DNA from: DASYRM01 sp036004405
GTDB taxonomy: Bacteria; Acidobacteriota; Vicinamibacteria; Vicinamibacterales; UBA2999
Assembly: GCA_036004405.1 (NCBI GenBank)
Contig: DASYRM010000001.1
Span: 12,010-76,009, forward strand
Reading direction: 5' to 3'
DNA length: 64,000 nucleotides
Position 1 is the stretch's first letter; each line of letters begins with the position of its first letter. Of this stretch, positions 51,565 to 59,496 are shown one piece after another. A program made the translations under genes and the position numbers. The notes beneath the pieces are model-generated. The model was given only the letters and a program-made list of their open reading frames with translations, was not told the DNA's origin and searched no databases.

Positions 51565-52822
51565 GCACGACCCCTTGTTTGACCCGCGTGACGATGCGGA
51601 AGAGATTCTCGGAGCTGCGGGTCGGATCGCCGTCGAGCACCAGGAAGCTCGCTTCGTAGCCAGGCTCGAGACGCGCGATCTTGCGGGTCGGGAAGATCAT
51701 CGTCGGCGTGGCCACGGACCAGATCCGCAGCACCTCCAGCGGCGAGAAGACATCGAGCGCGCCGATCGTTCGTACCTCCGCTTCGCTCGTCTGGCCGTAG
51801 CTATCGCTGCCGAACGCCATCGACACGCCGGCCGCCTTGAGCACGGACAGGTTGCCACGGACGAGCGCGCGAAAAGCCTCGGAGTCGGACGGTGTGAACC
51901 CCAGCAGCCCGCGCTCGGTCGCCTCGAGAAGGTCGCAGACCGTGGTCACCACAGTGACGCGCCGTTGCGCCGCCTCCTGCGCATCCGCAGCCGTGAGCCG
52001 GTGGGCGTCGAGGTTCGGGTAGAACGGACGCTCGGCGAGCGATGGCCGGAAGCCTGGCAGGTGCGCTACGACGTCGACGCCGCCGCGAACCGCCGCGCGG
52101 AAATCGGCGGCCGTCTCCACGTGGGCAAAGACCCGCAGTCCGCTCGCCTTGGCGCGTTGGACGATGAGCGGCACGAGGGCCGGGTCCAGGCCCCTCCAAC
52201 CGATGAATGCTCGATCGTCGCGCCGCCTGGCGAACTCCTCGGAGTAGAGGAGGTAGATCTTGATGAAATCGGGGCGAGCCGCGAGAATCGCCGGCCATTT
52301 CTTCGCGAGATCGTCGGCGGAGTCGATGGCGTGGTAGAACGCGCCCTCGCCGTCCGCCTCCGTCCATATCTTGCGGTCGATGTTGCGCTGCACGACAAAC
52401 CACGGATGGCCGCCGGTGCTGGTGAGGCCGCCGCCGGCCAGTTGGACATCGACGCCGGTTGGCGAGTTCAAACGCGCGGGCAGCTTCGAGTGCTGGCCGG
52501 GGTGGGAGTTCGGGTTGCTGACGTAGAAGATGCCGGCCCTCAGATATCGATTGATGGCCCCTTCCGTGTCGACGTTGTGGTTGTGTCCCTCGCCGAGCGG
52601 CGGGATCACGTAGCCGCCGGCCAGATCGACGACCTCGGCGTCCGAGGGGCGCGCGCGCGAGAACAGGCCGTCGGCGGTGACGTACAGCGGCTGGTCAACG
52701 AAGCCCTGTCCGTTGAACACGCGCCCGTTGACGAACGCCCGATTCCGCGCGGCCGTCGCCGGGCCTTGCGTGGACTGCGCGACGAGCAGGGCAGCGGCCA
52801 GGAGCCAGAGCGTCACGGTCAT
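51530..52822 (-). CDS. Exported amidohydrolase-family protein
   Basis: Metal-dependent amidohydrolase of 430 residues with a signal peptide (about 1-17). The first metal motif reads GHNHN, a variant of HxH. Further ligand candidates are in FIKIYLLY (Lys), RVFAHVETAADF (His), VDVVAHLPG (His) and MAFGSDSYG (Asp). The end, PGYEASFLVLDGDP, is typical of imidazolonepropionase/prolidase-like members. GAGGAG lies 5 bases before the ATG at 52822. Substrate unknown. Confidence 0.85.
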   Translation of the reverse strand: MTVTLWLLAAALLVAQSTQGPATAARNRAFVNGRVFNGQGFVDQPLYVTADGLFSRARPSDAEVVDLAGGYVIPPLGEGHNHNVDTEGAINRYLRAGIFYVSNPNSHPGQHSKLPARLNSPTGVDVQLAGGGLTSTGGHPWFVVQRNIDRKIWTEADGEGAFYHAIDSADDLAKKWPAILAARPDFIKIYLLYSEEFARRRDDRAFIGWRGLDPALVPLIVQRAKASGLRVFAHVETAADFRAAVRGGVDVVAHLPGFRPSLAERPFYPNLDAHRLTAADAQEAAQRRVTVVTTVCDLLEATERGLLGFTPSDSEAFRALVRGNLSVLKAAGVSMAFGSDSYGQTSEAEVRTIGALDVFSPLEVLRIWSVATPTMIFPTRKIARLEPGYEASFLVLDGDPTRSSENLFRIVTRVKQGVVLSGIGGAGARP

Positions 52823-53056
52823 TTCACTCCTCCTCGACTCACCCCTCCTCGACATCTCCGTAGAATACTGCGCTCGCGCGCGACGGTTACATCGAGCTGA
52901 GTCAGGGCCCGGCGTGTGCAGAGATCGCGTCCCCGCGAACGCGACCGTACGAAGGAATTGCGATCATCGAATCCGCATCGTCGCCGCGGTCCACGCCAAC
53001 AGAGCCGAACGTCGACGGCATCCCCGTTGCTCTCTGCGGTGCCGGCGGAGGCGCTG

Positions 53057-53758
53057 ATGGAGCTTCGAGACGGTTTCATCGTTGGCGTGCACAACTATTG
53101 CGACAGATGGTGCGAGCGGTGTGCGTTCACTTCATATTGTCGAGTATTCGCCGATGTCGCCGGGTTGGACGCCTCTTTCGATCCGCACTTGAAGGCGATC
53201 GTTGAGGCGCCGCTGTTGGAGGGGCCCGAGCCCCCGATGCCTGCCTGGATGCACGAGCGAACCGCTGACGAAGCGTCGATGACGATGTCAGCCTGGGAGT
53301 GGGAACAGTGTCGGCCAGGAATTCCACCGGAGCACCAGCCGATCGACGCCCGCGCCGCCTCGTACGCGATAAGGCTCGATGAGTGGCTGAAAGGGCGCCA
53401 CGGCGCTGGGCCGTGGACCACCGACCCACGGTGTGCGGAGATCACCTGGCTCAGCACGGTCATCGCGATGAAGATCAACCGCGCGCTGAACGTGTCGCCG
53501 GATGACGACGCGGCGGAGCATGTGTGGTCATCCGACCAGAACGGGTCCGCCAAAGTGGCACTCATCGCGATCGAGCGGTCGCACGCAGCGTGGCGCGATC
53601 TCGTCGAGCGCGGTGTCACGTCCCGAGATGAGGCGCAGACCTTTATCGCGGATCTGGCGTGGCTTCATGAAGCACTCGAGCGGGCTCGGCCGCACGCGCG
53701 CCGTTTCGTGCGGCCCGCCTTCGATGAGACCGACGAAGTGGCAAAGCTGCGTTCATAG
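53057..53758 (+). CDS. Uncharacterised protein with N-terminal four-cysteine cluster
   Basis: Protein of 233 residues, not assigned to a named family. Its striking feature is an N-terminal cluster HNYCDRWCERCAFTSYC (about 11-27), with spacing C-x3-C-x2-C-x5-C, suited to a metal ion or iron-sulfur cluster. The remainder is helical and Trp/Glu-rich (AWEWEQCRPG, WLKGRHGAGPWTT). GGAGG precedes the ATG at 53057; a longer upstream reading is Arg-rich and unlikely. It stands alone in an accessory region. Confidence 0.68.
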   Translation: MELRDGFIVGVHNYCDRWCERCAFTSYCRVFADVAGLDASFDPHLKAIVEAPLLEGPEPPMPAWMHERTADEASMTMSAWEWEQCRPGIPPEHQPIDARAASYAIRLDEWLKGRHGAGPWTTDPRCAEITWLSTVIAMKINRALNVSPDDDAAEHVWSSDQNGSAKVALIAIERSHAAWRDLVERGVTSRDEAQTFIADLAWLHEALERARPHARRFVRPAFDETDEVAKLRS

Positions 53759-53787
53759 ACACTCCATCAGCTCGCCTCGGCGAGGTT

Positions 53788-54039
53788 CTATTTCACTGCG
53801 TCGCGGAGATGTAACTCGAACCACCGCACCATTTCGGCGGTGGCACGCGTGAGAGCGGCCCCCGCGAACCCGTGTCCCGCGCCTTCGATCCGGACGGACG
53901 ACGCGGGCACGCCCGCCTTCGACAACGCCGCGTACATCGTCTCGCCCTCGAGCATCGGGACGACGTTGTCGGCGTTGCCGTGCACGATCAGCGTGGGCGC
54001 CGCGCCGGGCGAGACCATCCTTGTGCCCGTGCACCACAT
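53788..54039 (-). pseudogene. C-terminal remnant of an alpha/beta hydrolase
   Basis: About 75 codons match the end of a dienelactone hydrolase/prolyl-oligopeptidase-like alpha/beta hydrolase: PTLIVHGNADNVVPM carries the acid residue, and RIEGAGHGFAGAAL carries the catalytic His. The nucleophile half of the enzyme is absent. The frame upstream of SPGAAP shows no related sequence. This is a decayed fragment left by deletion or rearrangement. Confidence 0.75.
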
Positions 54040-54198
54040 CTGTAGTCACCGACGGCTGGCGCGCCGGCTCCTGCGCTCTGGCCAGGTCAGGCGCCGATGC
54101 ACACGCGAGGAGAGAGCGGCGAGTACGACCACCGAACGCAAGTGTCGGCTCATTCAGCAGATTGTGCTCCCGCGGCGGGGCGCCCTTCGACGCGACAG

Positions 54199-54216
54199 TA
54201 TTAGTACATGTTAATA
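54199..54216. promoter_or_regulatory. AT-rich imperfect dyad upstream of SRPBCC-ArsR operon
   Basis: TATTAGTACATGTTAATA is an imperfect inverted repeat centred on CATG, conspicuously AT-rich in a GC-rich region, 50 bp before the SRPBCC start. It could be the ArsR operator, the promoter, or both. Downstream TTAATATTA may contain the -10 element. Confidence 0.45.
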
Positions 54217-54265
54217 TTAGGTGGCACTGCTGGACTGTCCTGGCAGGTGCAGGGAGACGGACAAG

Positions 54266-54895
54266 ATGGGCCAACTGTTCGGAGCAGAGTTTCGTCGCGT
54301 AGACAACCGCGAGCACCTGGGCAAGACGGCGCTCGTTGTGGTGGCAGTCCGCACCTACGACACGACAGTCGACGACCTGTGGGACGCCATCACGACGCCG
54401 GAGCGGCTCGCGCGCTGGTTCCTTCCGGTTGAAGGCGACCTGAGGCTTGGAGGCCGGTACCAGCTGCAGGGCAACGCCGGCGGCACGATCGTTCGGTGCG
54501 AGCGCCCCGAAGCGCTCGATGTGACGTGGGAGTTCATGGGCGGGACGAGTTGGGTGAACGTACGCCTGGCGCCCGACGGGCAGAAGGCGCGGCTCACCCT
54601 GGAACACATCGCACACAAGGACGGGATAGGCGAGGAGCACCAGAAGCAGTTTGGGCCCGGGGCGGTGGGGATCGGCTGGGATCTCGGGTTCTACGGCCTC
54701 GAGCGGCACCTCGTCGATCCGGCCGCCCCACTCGACCGCGAGGCAGCCATGGCCTGGACCGTGTCGAGCGAGGGAAAGGCGTTCATGCGCGCGAGCGGCG
54801 AAGCGTGGGGCGCCGCGCACGCCGCCTCGGGTGAGAACCCCGACGAGGCACGCGCAAAGGCCCAGCGGACGATCGCCGCCTACACGGGGGCCTGA
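54266..54895 (+). CDS. SRPBCC (AHSA1/polyketide-cyclase-like) protein
   Basis: START-fold ligand-binding protein of 209 residues. The opening (VVAVRTYDTTVDDLWDAITT) and ARWFLPVEGDLRLGGRYQ are typical of AHSA1-like SRPBCC proteins. It is followed by an ArsR gene with TGATG overlap. This pairing is very common; the ArsR protein usually controls the operon. AGGGAGA lies before the ATG at 54266. Ligand unknown. Confidence 0.85.
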   Translation: MGQLFGAEFRRVDNREHLGKTALVVVAVRTYDTTVDDLWDAITTPERLARWFLPVEGDLRLGGRYQLQGNAGGTIVRCERPEALDVTWEFMGGTSWVNVRLAPDGQKARLTLEHIAHKDGIGEEHQKQFGPGAVGIGWDLGFYGLERHLVDPAAPLDREAAMAWTVSSEGKAFMRASGEAWGAAHAASGENPDEARAKAQRTIAAYTGA

Positions 54896-55239
54896 TGCAC
54901 GCCTTCGACGTCCTCGTCGATCCCGTTCGGCGGCGCATCCTTGAGCTCCTGGTCGAGGGCGGCGAACACGCGTCAGGCGAGGTCGTCGAGGTCATCGCGC
55001 GCGAGTTCGGCATCACCCAGTCGGCGGTTTCGCAGCAGCTGAAGATCCTGCGCGAAAGCGGGTTCGCGACGGTGCGCGCCGAGGGCACGCGACGCGTCTA
55101 TGCGGTGGATGCGCGCCCGCTGGCCGAGGTCGACGCGTGGCTGGACCGGTTTCGGCGTTTCTGGGGCCCGCGGCTCGAGGCGCTCTCCACCGAGATCGCG
55201 CGTGGAAAGCGAACGCGCCGCCCGAAATCTCGAAAGTGA
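54895..55239 (+). CDS. ArsR/SmtB-family repressor
   Basis: Winged-helix regulator of 114 residues. LVDPVRRRILELLVEGG and the recognition helix region ITQSAVSQQLKILRESGFATV are standard. The Cys-rich metal site of ArsR (ELCVCDL) is absent, so it is probably of the non-metal subgroup associated with SRPBCC proteins. It starts inside the SRPBCC stop (TGATG), so the two are coupled. Confidence 0.88.
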   Translation: MHAFDVLVDPVRRRILELLVEGGEHASGEVVEVIAREFGITQSAVSQQLKILRESGFATVRAEGTRRVYAVDARPLAEVDAWLDRFRRFWGPRLEALSTEIARGKRTRRPKSRK

Positions 55240-55275
55240 AACGCCGCTGTCTTGAACTGGCCGTGACGAGACCAG

Positions 55276-55422
55276 GGGTGAAAAGTTCGAATACCAATTC
55301 CATTCCCACGTTCGGCCCGCATCAGCGGAAAACGCACGGCTATAAACCGGAGCTTTCGGGTCACGCTTATCCCAGTGAAGTTTCACCAGGTTGCTGTCGG
55401 CCCAACTCACCGTGTGCTTCAA
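55276..55422 (-). pseudogene. Remnant of the C-terminal part of an unknown protein
   Basis: On the minus strand, KLHWDKRDPKAPVYSRAF and DAGRTWEWNWYSNFSP read like the conserved end of exported or START-like proteins (the pattern RDP..PVY..AFS.DGG.TWEWNWY). There is no start or upstream homology, and the fragment overlaps the 3' end of higA. Probably a gene fragment; its family is recalled only from the motif, so certainty is low. Confidence 0.35.
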
Positions 55423-55645
55423 GTTTCAGTGTCAGCCAGATCTGGGAGTCCCAACCCGTCAGCGCGTCGAGTAGCAGCGCTGTGTCCGCGCTGACGGCTC
55501 GACGGCCCTTGACGATCCCATTCAGCCGCTGGAAAGGAATACTCATCCGAGTGGCCGCCTCGGCCTGAGACACGCCAAGAGGTTCGAGAAACTCCTTCAG
55601 GAGCATTTCACCAGGGTGAGTCGGCGGACGATGGGTCGGCAGCAT
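55367..55645 (-). CDS. higA: HigA-type antitoxin (XRE family)
   Basis: Antitoxin of 92 residues. HPGEMLLKEFLEPLGVSQAEAA, then RLNGIVKGRRAVSADTALLL is the HigA/VapI helix-turn-helix signature. The ATG at 55645 lies 7 bp after the stop of the chimeric toxin-like gene, the usual toxin-first order of higBA. HigA normally binds HigB and represses the operon. If the chimera is not toxic, this antitoxin may now be an orphan regulator. Confidence 0.87.
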   Translation of the reverse strand: MLPTHRPPTHPGEMLLKEFLEPLGVSQAEAATRMSIPFQRLNGIVKGRRAVSADTALLLDALTGWDSQIWLTLKLEAHGELGRQQPGETSLG

Positions 55646-55652
55646 GGAGTCC

Positions 55653-55955
55653 TCAGTGGTAGTCGGTGCACTGCACGTCGAACGCATCTCCGCTTTCGAG
55701 GCGAAACACGATCCGATACTGGTCGTTGACTCGCACCGCATGGAACCCTCGCAGATCGGCGCCGAGCGCGTGCAATCTGTTCCCGGGCGGCACTTCCCAA
55801 TCAATCTGCTCCCGCCAGCGGACCTGAATCTCGTCCTGCTCCTTCAGCAGGCGAAGGCCCTCTCGCACGACCTCGCTGGCGTTGTTGTAGAGGCCGCTTT
55901 CGACCTTGGCGTCGACGAATCGCTCCAGCTCAGGCGTCAATGACGTCGAGCACAA
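55653..55955 (-). CDS. Chimeric protein: ParD-like antitoxin head fused to HigB toxin tail
   Basis: Protein of 100 residues with two unrelated halves. Residues 1-52 are a ParD/CopG ribbon-helix-helix antitoxin (SLTPELERFVDAKVES, NNASEVVREGLRLLKEQ). Residues 54-100 match the C-terminal half of HigB/RelE toxins (VPPGNRLHAL, FHAVRVNDQYRIVFR, ending CTDYH). The first half of HigB, with its N-terminal helices, is gone. The join is in frame near base 55796. The start is a TTG at 55955 with no clear ribosome site. A perfect 8-bp dyad sits 8 bp upstream. It is followed by higA. Confidence 0.8.
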   Translation of the reverse strand: MCSTSLTPELERFVDAKVESGLYNNASEVVREGLRLLKEQDEIQVRWREQIDWEVPPGNRLHALGADLRGFHAVRVNDQYRIVFRLESGDAFDVQCTDYH

Positions 55956-55962
55956 CCGGCTA

Positions 55963-55982
55963 CGACCATCGCCAGATGGTCG
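55963..55982. promoter_or_regulatory. Perfect 8-bp inverted repeat upstream of the ParD-HigB gene
   Basis: CGACCATC and GATGGTCG flank a GCCA spacer, 8 bp before the TTG start of the chimera. The position suits an operator bound by the ribbon-helix-helix part or by HigA, or a hairpin at the mRNA 5' end. Confidence 0.5.
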
Positions 55983-56067
55983 GTGCTTTTCAGTGGGATT
56001 TGTCTGCGCTTCGTCGCGATAGCGGCCAGGCGCACGCGCAGTCGCCTCTTGCGCTGGTCCGTGTATA

Positions 56068-56085
56068 CTGAACCAGATGGTTCAG
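56068..56085. promoter_or_regulatory. ArsR operator overlapping start codon, with adjacent -10 box
   Basis: CTGAACCAGATGGTTCAG is a perfect inverted repeat (8-bp arms, 2-bp centre) whose centre contains the ATG of the ArsR gene (56077). A TATACT -10-like hexamer at 56064-56069 lies 7 bp before the ATG. The mRNA would then begin at or next to the start codon. The dyad resembles operators of ArsR regulators paired with SRPBCC genes. Confidence 0.65.
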
Positions 56086-56442
56086 CATTCGAACGCCTCC
56101 CTCGATGCCTCGTTCGCCGCACTCTCCGACGCCACTCGACGCGGCGTTCTTGAGCAGCTCGGACGTGCAGACGCGTCGATCACGGATCTAGCCGAGAAGT
56201 TTCACATGACGCTCACGGGAATGAAAAAGCACGTGGGCGTCCTGGAACAGGCGGGGCTCGTCACCACGGAGAAGGTCGGGCGCGTGCGGACCTGCACGCT
56301 CGGCGTGCGTCGACTGGAGGAAGCGGCAGCGTGGATCGAGAGGTACCACCATCTCTGGAGCGCACGCTTCGAGGCGTTGGACACGGTTATCGAGGCACTG
56401 AAACGAGAGGAAAAGGTCGATGGTCGAAAAAAGAGAAATTGA
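56077..56442 (+). CDS. ArsR/SmtB-family repressor
   Basis: Winged-helix repressor of 121 residues: FAALSDATRRGVLEQLGRAD, ITDLAEKFHMTLTGMKKHVG, then LEQAGLVTTEKVGR. There are no metal-site cysteines. The start codon is embedded in a perfect dyad and follows a TATACT box closely, so autorepression and a leaderless mRNA are likely. The 3' end overlaps the SRPBCC gene by 23 bp. Confidence 0.9.
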   Translation: MVQHSNASLDASFAALSDATRRGVLEQLGRADASITDLAEKFHMTLTGMKKHVGVLEQAGLVTTEKVGRVRTCTLGVRRLEEAAAWIERYHHLWSARFEALDTVIEALKREEKVDGRKKRN

Positions 56443-56929
56443 GCCCACTCCCACGAAGAACCGCACGACCGTGGAACGGAAGTCCGAGCGTGAGCTCGTC
56501 GTGACGCGAACGTTCAATGGGCCGGCGCGTCTCGTGTTCGAGGCGTGGACCCGGCCCGAGCTGCTCAAACAGTGGTGGGTGCCGAAGTCGATGGGCATGT
56601 CCCTGCTATCGCTCGACGCGGATGTTCGCACCGGCGGCAGATATCGTCTGGTGTTCAGTCACGATGCCTCGACCATGGCGTTCTTCGGGAAGTACATCGA
56701 AGTGACCCCGCACTCGCGCCTCGTCTGGACCAATGAAGAAAGTGGCGACAACGGGTCCATCACCACGGTGACCTTCGAGGAAACAGATGGCAAGACGCTG
56801 CTGGTCATGCGCGACCTGTATCCCTCGAAGGAAGCTCTCGACGCTGCCGGTACCGGCGCGGCGGATGCGACCGTCGAAACATTCGCGCAACTGGACGAGC
56901 TCCTCGTCACCCTGGGCGCGAGATCGTGA
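56420..56929 (+). CDS. SRPBCC/AHSA1-family protein
   Basis: AHSA1-type START-fold protein of 169 residues: ELVVTRTFNGPARLVFEAWT, then LLKQWWVPKSM and GGRYRLVF, followed by EVTPHSRLVWTNEE and a C-terminal helix ETFAQLDELLVTLG. It partners the overlapping ArsR gene. It is the reverse arrangement of the SRPBCC-ArsR operon 1.2 kb upstream. Ligand unknown. Confidence 0.9.
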   Translation: MVEKREIEPTPTKNRTTVERKSERELVVTRTFNGPARLVFEAWTRPELLKQWWVPKSMGMSLLSLDADVRTGGRYRLVFSHDASTMAFFGKYIEVTPHSRLVWTNEESGDNGSITTVTFEETDGKTLLVMRDLYPSKEALDAAGTGAADATVETFAQLDELLVTLGARS

Positions 56930-57246
56930 AGGCGTCGATCTCAGAGATCGCGCCTGCTCTTGTGACGCGGACGAGAACCACGTGGTTCGCCGGCAGTGTG
57001 CCCGTTGATGGTGACTCGGCACGGCCCCCGTCGAGGGCACCTGTCCCGATCCGCCCTCGCGACGCAGCATCGCGCGATGTTCGTAGAGCCTTGGAATGAA
57101 CACTTCCGTCGGTCCAGAGCCGCGTGCACTCAGCGTCGACCTTGGCACCGACACGCTCGTCGGTTGTGGAGACAGTCTGGAGAGTGTGCCGTGAAAGAGG
57201 CGCGCTTACCAATCTGGCCCTCAACCCTCACTCCAAAGCGCGCCGG
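56930..57246. other. 317-bp gap without a recognised gene
   Basis: Readings on both strands are short and Arg/Ser-rich. A 33-codon plus-strand frame starting at 57098 has no ribosome site or recognisable product. Nothing functional can be supported here; it may be decayed coding DNA at the edge of the accessory patch. Confidence 0.4.
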
Positions 57247-59475
57247 TCACGGTCGAAACAGGCGATTCGCCTTGATGACGAACGCCCGGTTTCGGAGTGT
57301 ACCGGACGGAGTGCGGGACAGGGTGTCGTAGTCGTCGGTGTAGACCACGAATAGTTCGCTGCCTGGCGCGTACTCCCATCTGAGGCGCAGGTTGCTGCCC
57401 CTCGACGCCGTCGTCGAGTTGTACTGGGCGATGGCACTGACGAACATGCGCGGAGTGATTGTGTAGGTCGCGCGAGTGCGAACAACGGTAGCGGTGAAGG
57501 ACGCCTGAGGGAGATCCACGAAGTTGACGGAGACGCTCGGTTCGACCGACATTCGAGGCGTAATTTCCATGCGCGCGGAGTTGACCGAGACCGATTGCTG
57601 GGTCCCGCCATAATAGGTACCTGTCTCGTAGACGATTGCGCCCGAGATCTTTCGCTGCTGACCGCCGGTGTATGAGAGCTGCAGCGTATGGAAGTTGTAC
57701 CCGCCGACGGGAATGCGGACTCCGGTCGCGACGTCGAATGGACGCACCGGGCGATCGAACGTGTCGGTGTACATGACGCCCGCCACGTCGGTGTTCACGA
57801 GTTCGGTTTGGAAGACGCCGACGATCTCGCGTGTGTCGAGCCGATTCTGGTTGTTTGTCAGATAGTTGATGCTTCCCTGCGTGATGAACTTCCGGACGTG
57901 CGGGATCCCTATCGGTCGCGGACTGAACCGCGCCTGCAGGAAGTTGCGCCGCATGTCAGATCTGCGAAGGAAACCTATTTCCGGCAAAAAGTTCGGTTCG
58001 ACCACGAGTCGCTCCGCCGTAAACCCATAACGATCGGCGTTGTAGTCGAAGAGGCCTCGGTAGCTGAGATCATCGCCGGGGCGGCCTTCGGTCCGTGTGC
58101 CAGCGACATACGTATCGAAGCGGACGTTCTGATAGAACGAGAACGTCGCGTCGAGGCCATAGCCGAGATTCGAGCCGACGCGACCTGGTGTCGCGCTGCG
58201 ATGCGTGACCATCGCGCCGATGCTGCTGCGGCGCAGGATGTCGCGCTTCGCGCGCGCGACCGTGAACGTCGCCGGTTCGATGCCTTGGGGCTGACCTTCC
58301 AGAGGCGCAAGGCCGCCGGTCCGCACAGTGAGCAGGCCCATCGTGAAACGCCCCACTTTGCCGTTCACTCGTCCTCCGGCACGGAGCGATGGAACGCGCG
58401 CGCCATCGAGGCCGATGCGGCGGCTGAAGAAGAGATAGGGCGTGACGCCGCTTCCGGCGCCCAGTCCGGCGCTCGCGCGTCCGGCAAACGCGAACGTGCC
58501 GAGGTTCTCCAGGAAGAAGTCTCGTTTCTCGGGAAAGAACAAATTGAACCGGGTAAGGTTTACCTGCTGCTCGTCAACCTCTACCTGGGCAAAATCGGTG
58601 TTGACGGTGACGTCGACCGTCAGATTCTGGGTCACGCCGTACCTGAGATCGCCTCCGATTCGTTTTGTCGCGTCGTTCGACAGGCGGGGCGTCACCGTCG
58701 TGTCGGTCGCCAGACCCGACAGCGCGTATGGCTTCAGCTCTAGCATCCGAGTTCCGGAGGGCGCCTCCAGGCCGACAAGCGTTGCGGCCGACGACACCTT
58801 GAGGATGCCGCGAAACGTCGTCAGAGCGCGCGGCACCTGCGCGAGGTACGACCACTCGTTCTTCCAGCGGACGACGCGTCGGAGGTTGATGCCCCAGGTT
58901 TGCTCCCGTCCGGGTTGATAGCGGAGAGACTTGAAGGGGATGGACATCTCGACGGTCCAGCCTCCGTCGAACTCGCCGGTCTCGAATGTCCAGACCGTGT
59001 TCCAATCGACGTTGGGCGGCCCCTCGTCGGTAATCTGGCTGTCGCCCATCCCACCGATGGCGTTTGCCGTGAACAGGTAGCCGTTGCGGCGATCATGAAA
59101 GGTGTCAAACAGCACGGCGAATGTGTCGTTCTGTCGCAGCTGATTCGTGTCGCGGCGCATCTCGTTGGCGACGCGGCGCTCGGGACGGGACTCCCAGCAC
59201 CGCGCTGCCACGTAAATGGTGTCATCGTCGAAGAAGACCCAGGCCTCTGTCCGCTCGGTGGCCGGCCGTCCCTCGTCGGGCTCCTGCTGTACGAACGCTT
59301 CGATCGCCTCGGTCGCGCTGTAGAGAGCCTCGTCGAGCCGGCCGTCAGCCCGAATCGTGCCGCGCACCGCGCGGACGGTCGGAGCGGCAGGCCGATCCTG
59401 CGCAGCGAGCGGCGCTGGGGCGACAGCTAGCGCGATCAGCACACCGATCGCGACAATGCAGCCGTTGGGCAGCAT
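57247..59475 (-). CDS. CBM9-like/DUF5916 outer-membrane protein
   Basis: Exported protein of 742 residues. A signal peptide (about 1-25) is followed by a carbohydrate-binding-9-like domain (about 35-215; GRLDEALYSATEAIEAFVQQEP, then NAIGGMGDSQITDEGPP, then FKSLRYQPG). A DUF5916 beta-barrel region (QVEVDEQQVNLTRFNLFFPEKRDFFLE) runs to the C terminus, which ends in Phe-Arg-Pro. Common in Acidobacteria and Bacteroidetes; function unknown, often envelope-associated. It diverges from the HxlR gene, and the spacer holds a palindrome. Confidence 0.88.
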   Translation of the reverse strand: MLPNGCIVAIGVLIALAVAPAPLAAQDRPAAPTVRAVRGTIRADGRLDEALYSATEAIEAFVQQEPDEGRPATERTEAWVFFDDDTIYVAARCWESRPERRVANEMRRDTNQLRQNDTFAVLFDTFHDRRNGYLFTANAIGGMGDSQITDEGPPNVDWNTVWTFETGEFDGGWTVEMSIPFKSLRYQPGREQTWGINLRRVVRWKNEWSYLAQVPRALTTFRGILKVSSAATLVGLEAPSGTRMLELKPYALSGLATDTTVTPRLSNDATKRIGGDLRYGVTQNLTVDVTVNTDFAQVEVDEQQVNLTRFNLFFPEKRDFFLENLGTFAFAGRASAGLGAGSGVTPYLFFSRRIGLDGARVPSLRAGGRVNGKVGRFTMGLLTVRTGGLAPLEGQPQGIEPATFTVARAKRDILRRSSIGAMVTHRSATPGRVGSNLGYGLDATFSFYQNVRFDTYVAGTRTEGRPGDDLSYRGLFDYNADRYGFTAERLVVEPNFLPEIGFLRRSDMRRNFLQARFSPRPIGIPHVRKFITQGSINYLTNNQNRLDTREIVGVFQTELVNTDVAGVMYTDTFDRPVRPFDVATGVRIPVGGYNFHTLQLSYTGGQQRKISGAIVYETGTYYGGTQQSVSVNSARMEITPRMSVEPSVSVNFVDLPQASFTATVVRTRATYTITPRMFVSAIAQYNSTTASRGSNLRLRWEYAPGSELFVVYTDDYDTLSRTPSGTLRNRAFVIKANRLFRP

Positions 59476-59496
59476 GGCGGCGCATGGTATCGTTAG

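Noticed and set aside
53753..54820. A 355-codon minus-strand frame over the ArsR/SRPBCC patch
   Set aside because: It covers an SRPBCC gene on the plus strand and is out of frame with the genuine hydrolase remnant; no motif is present.
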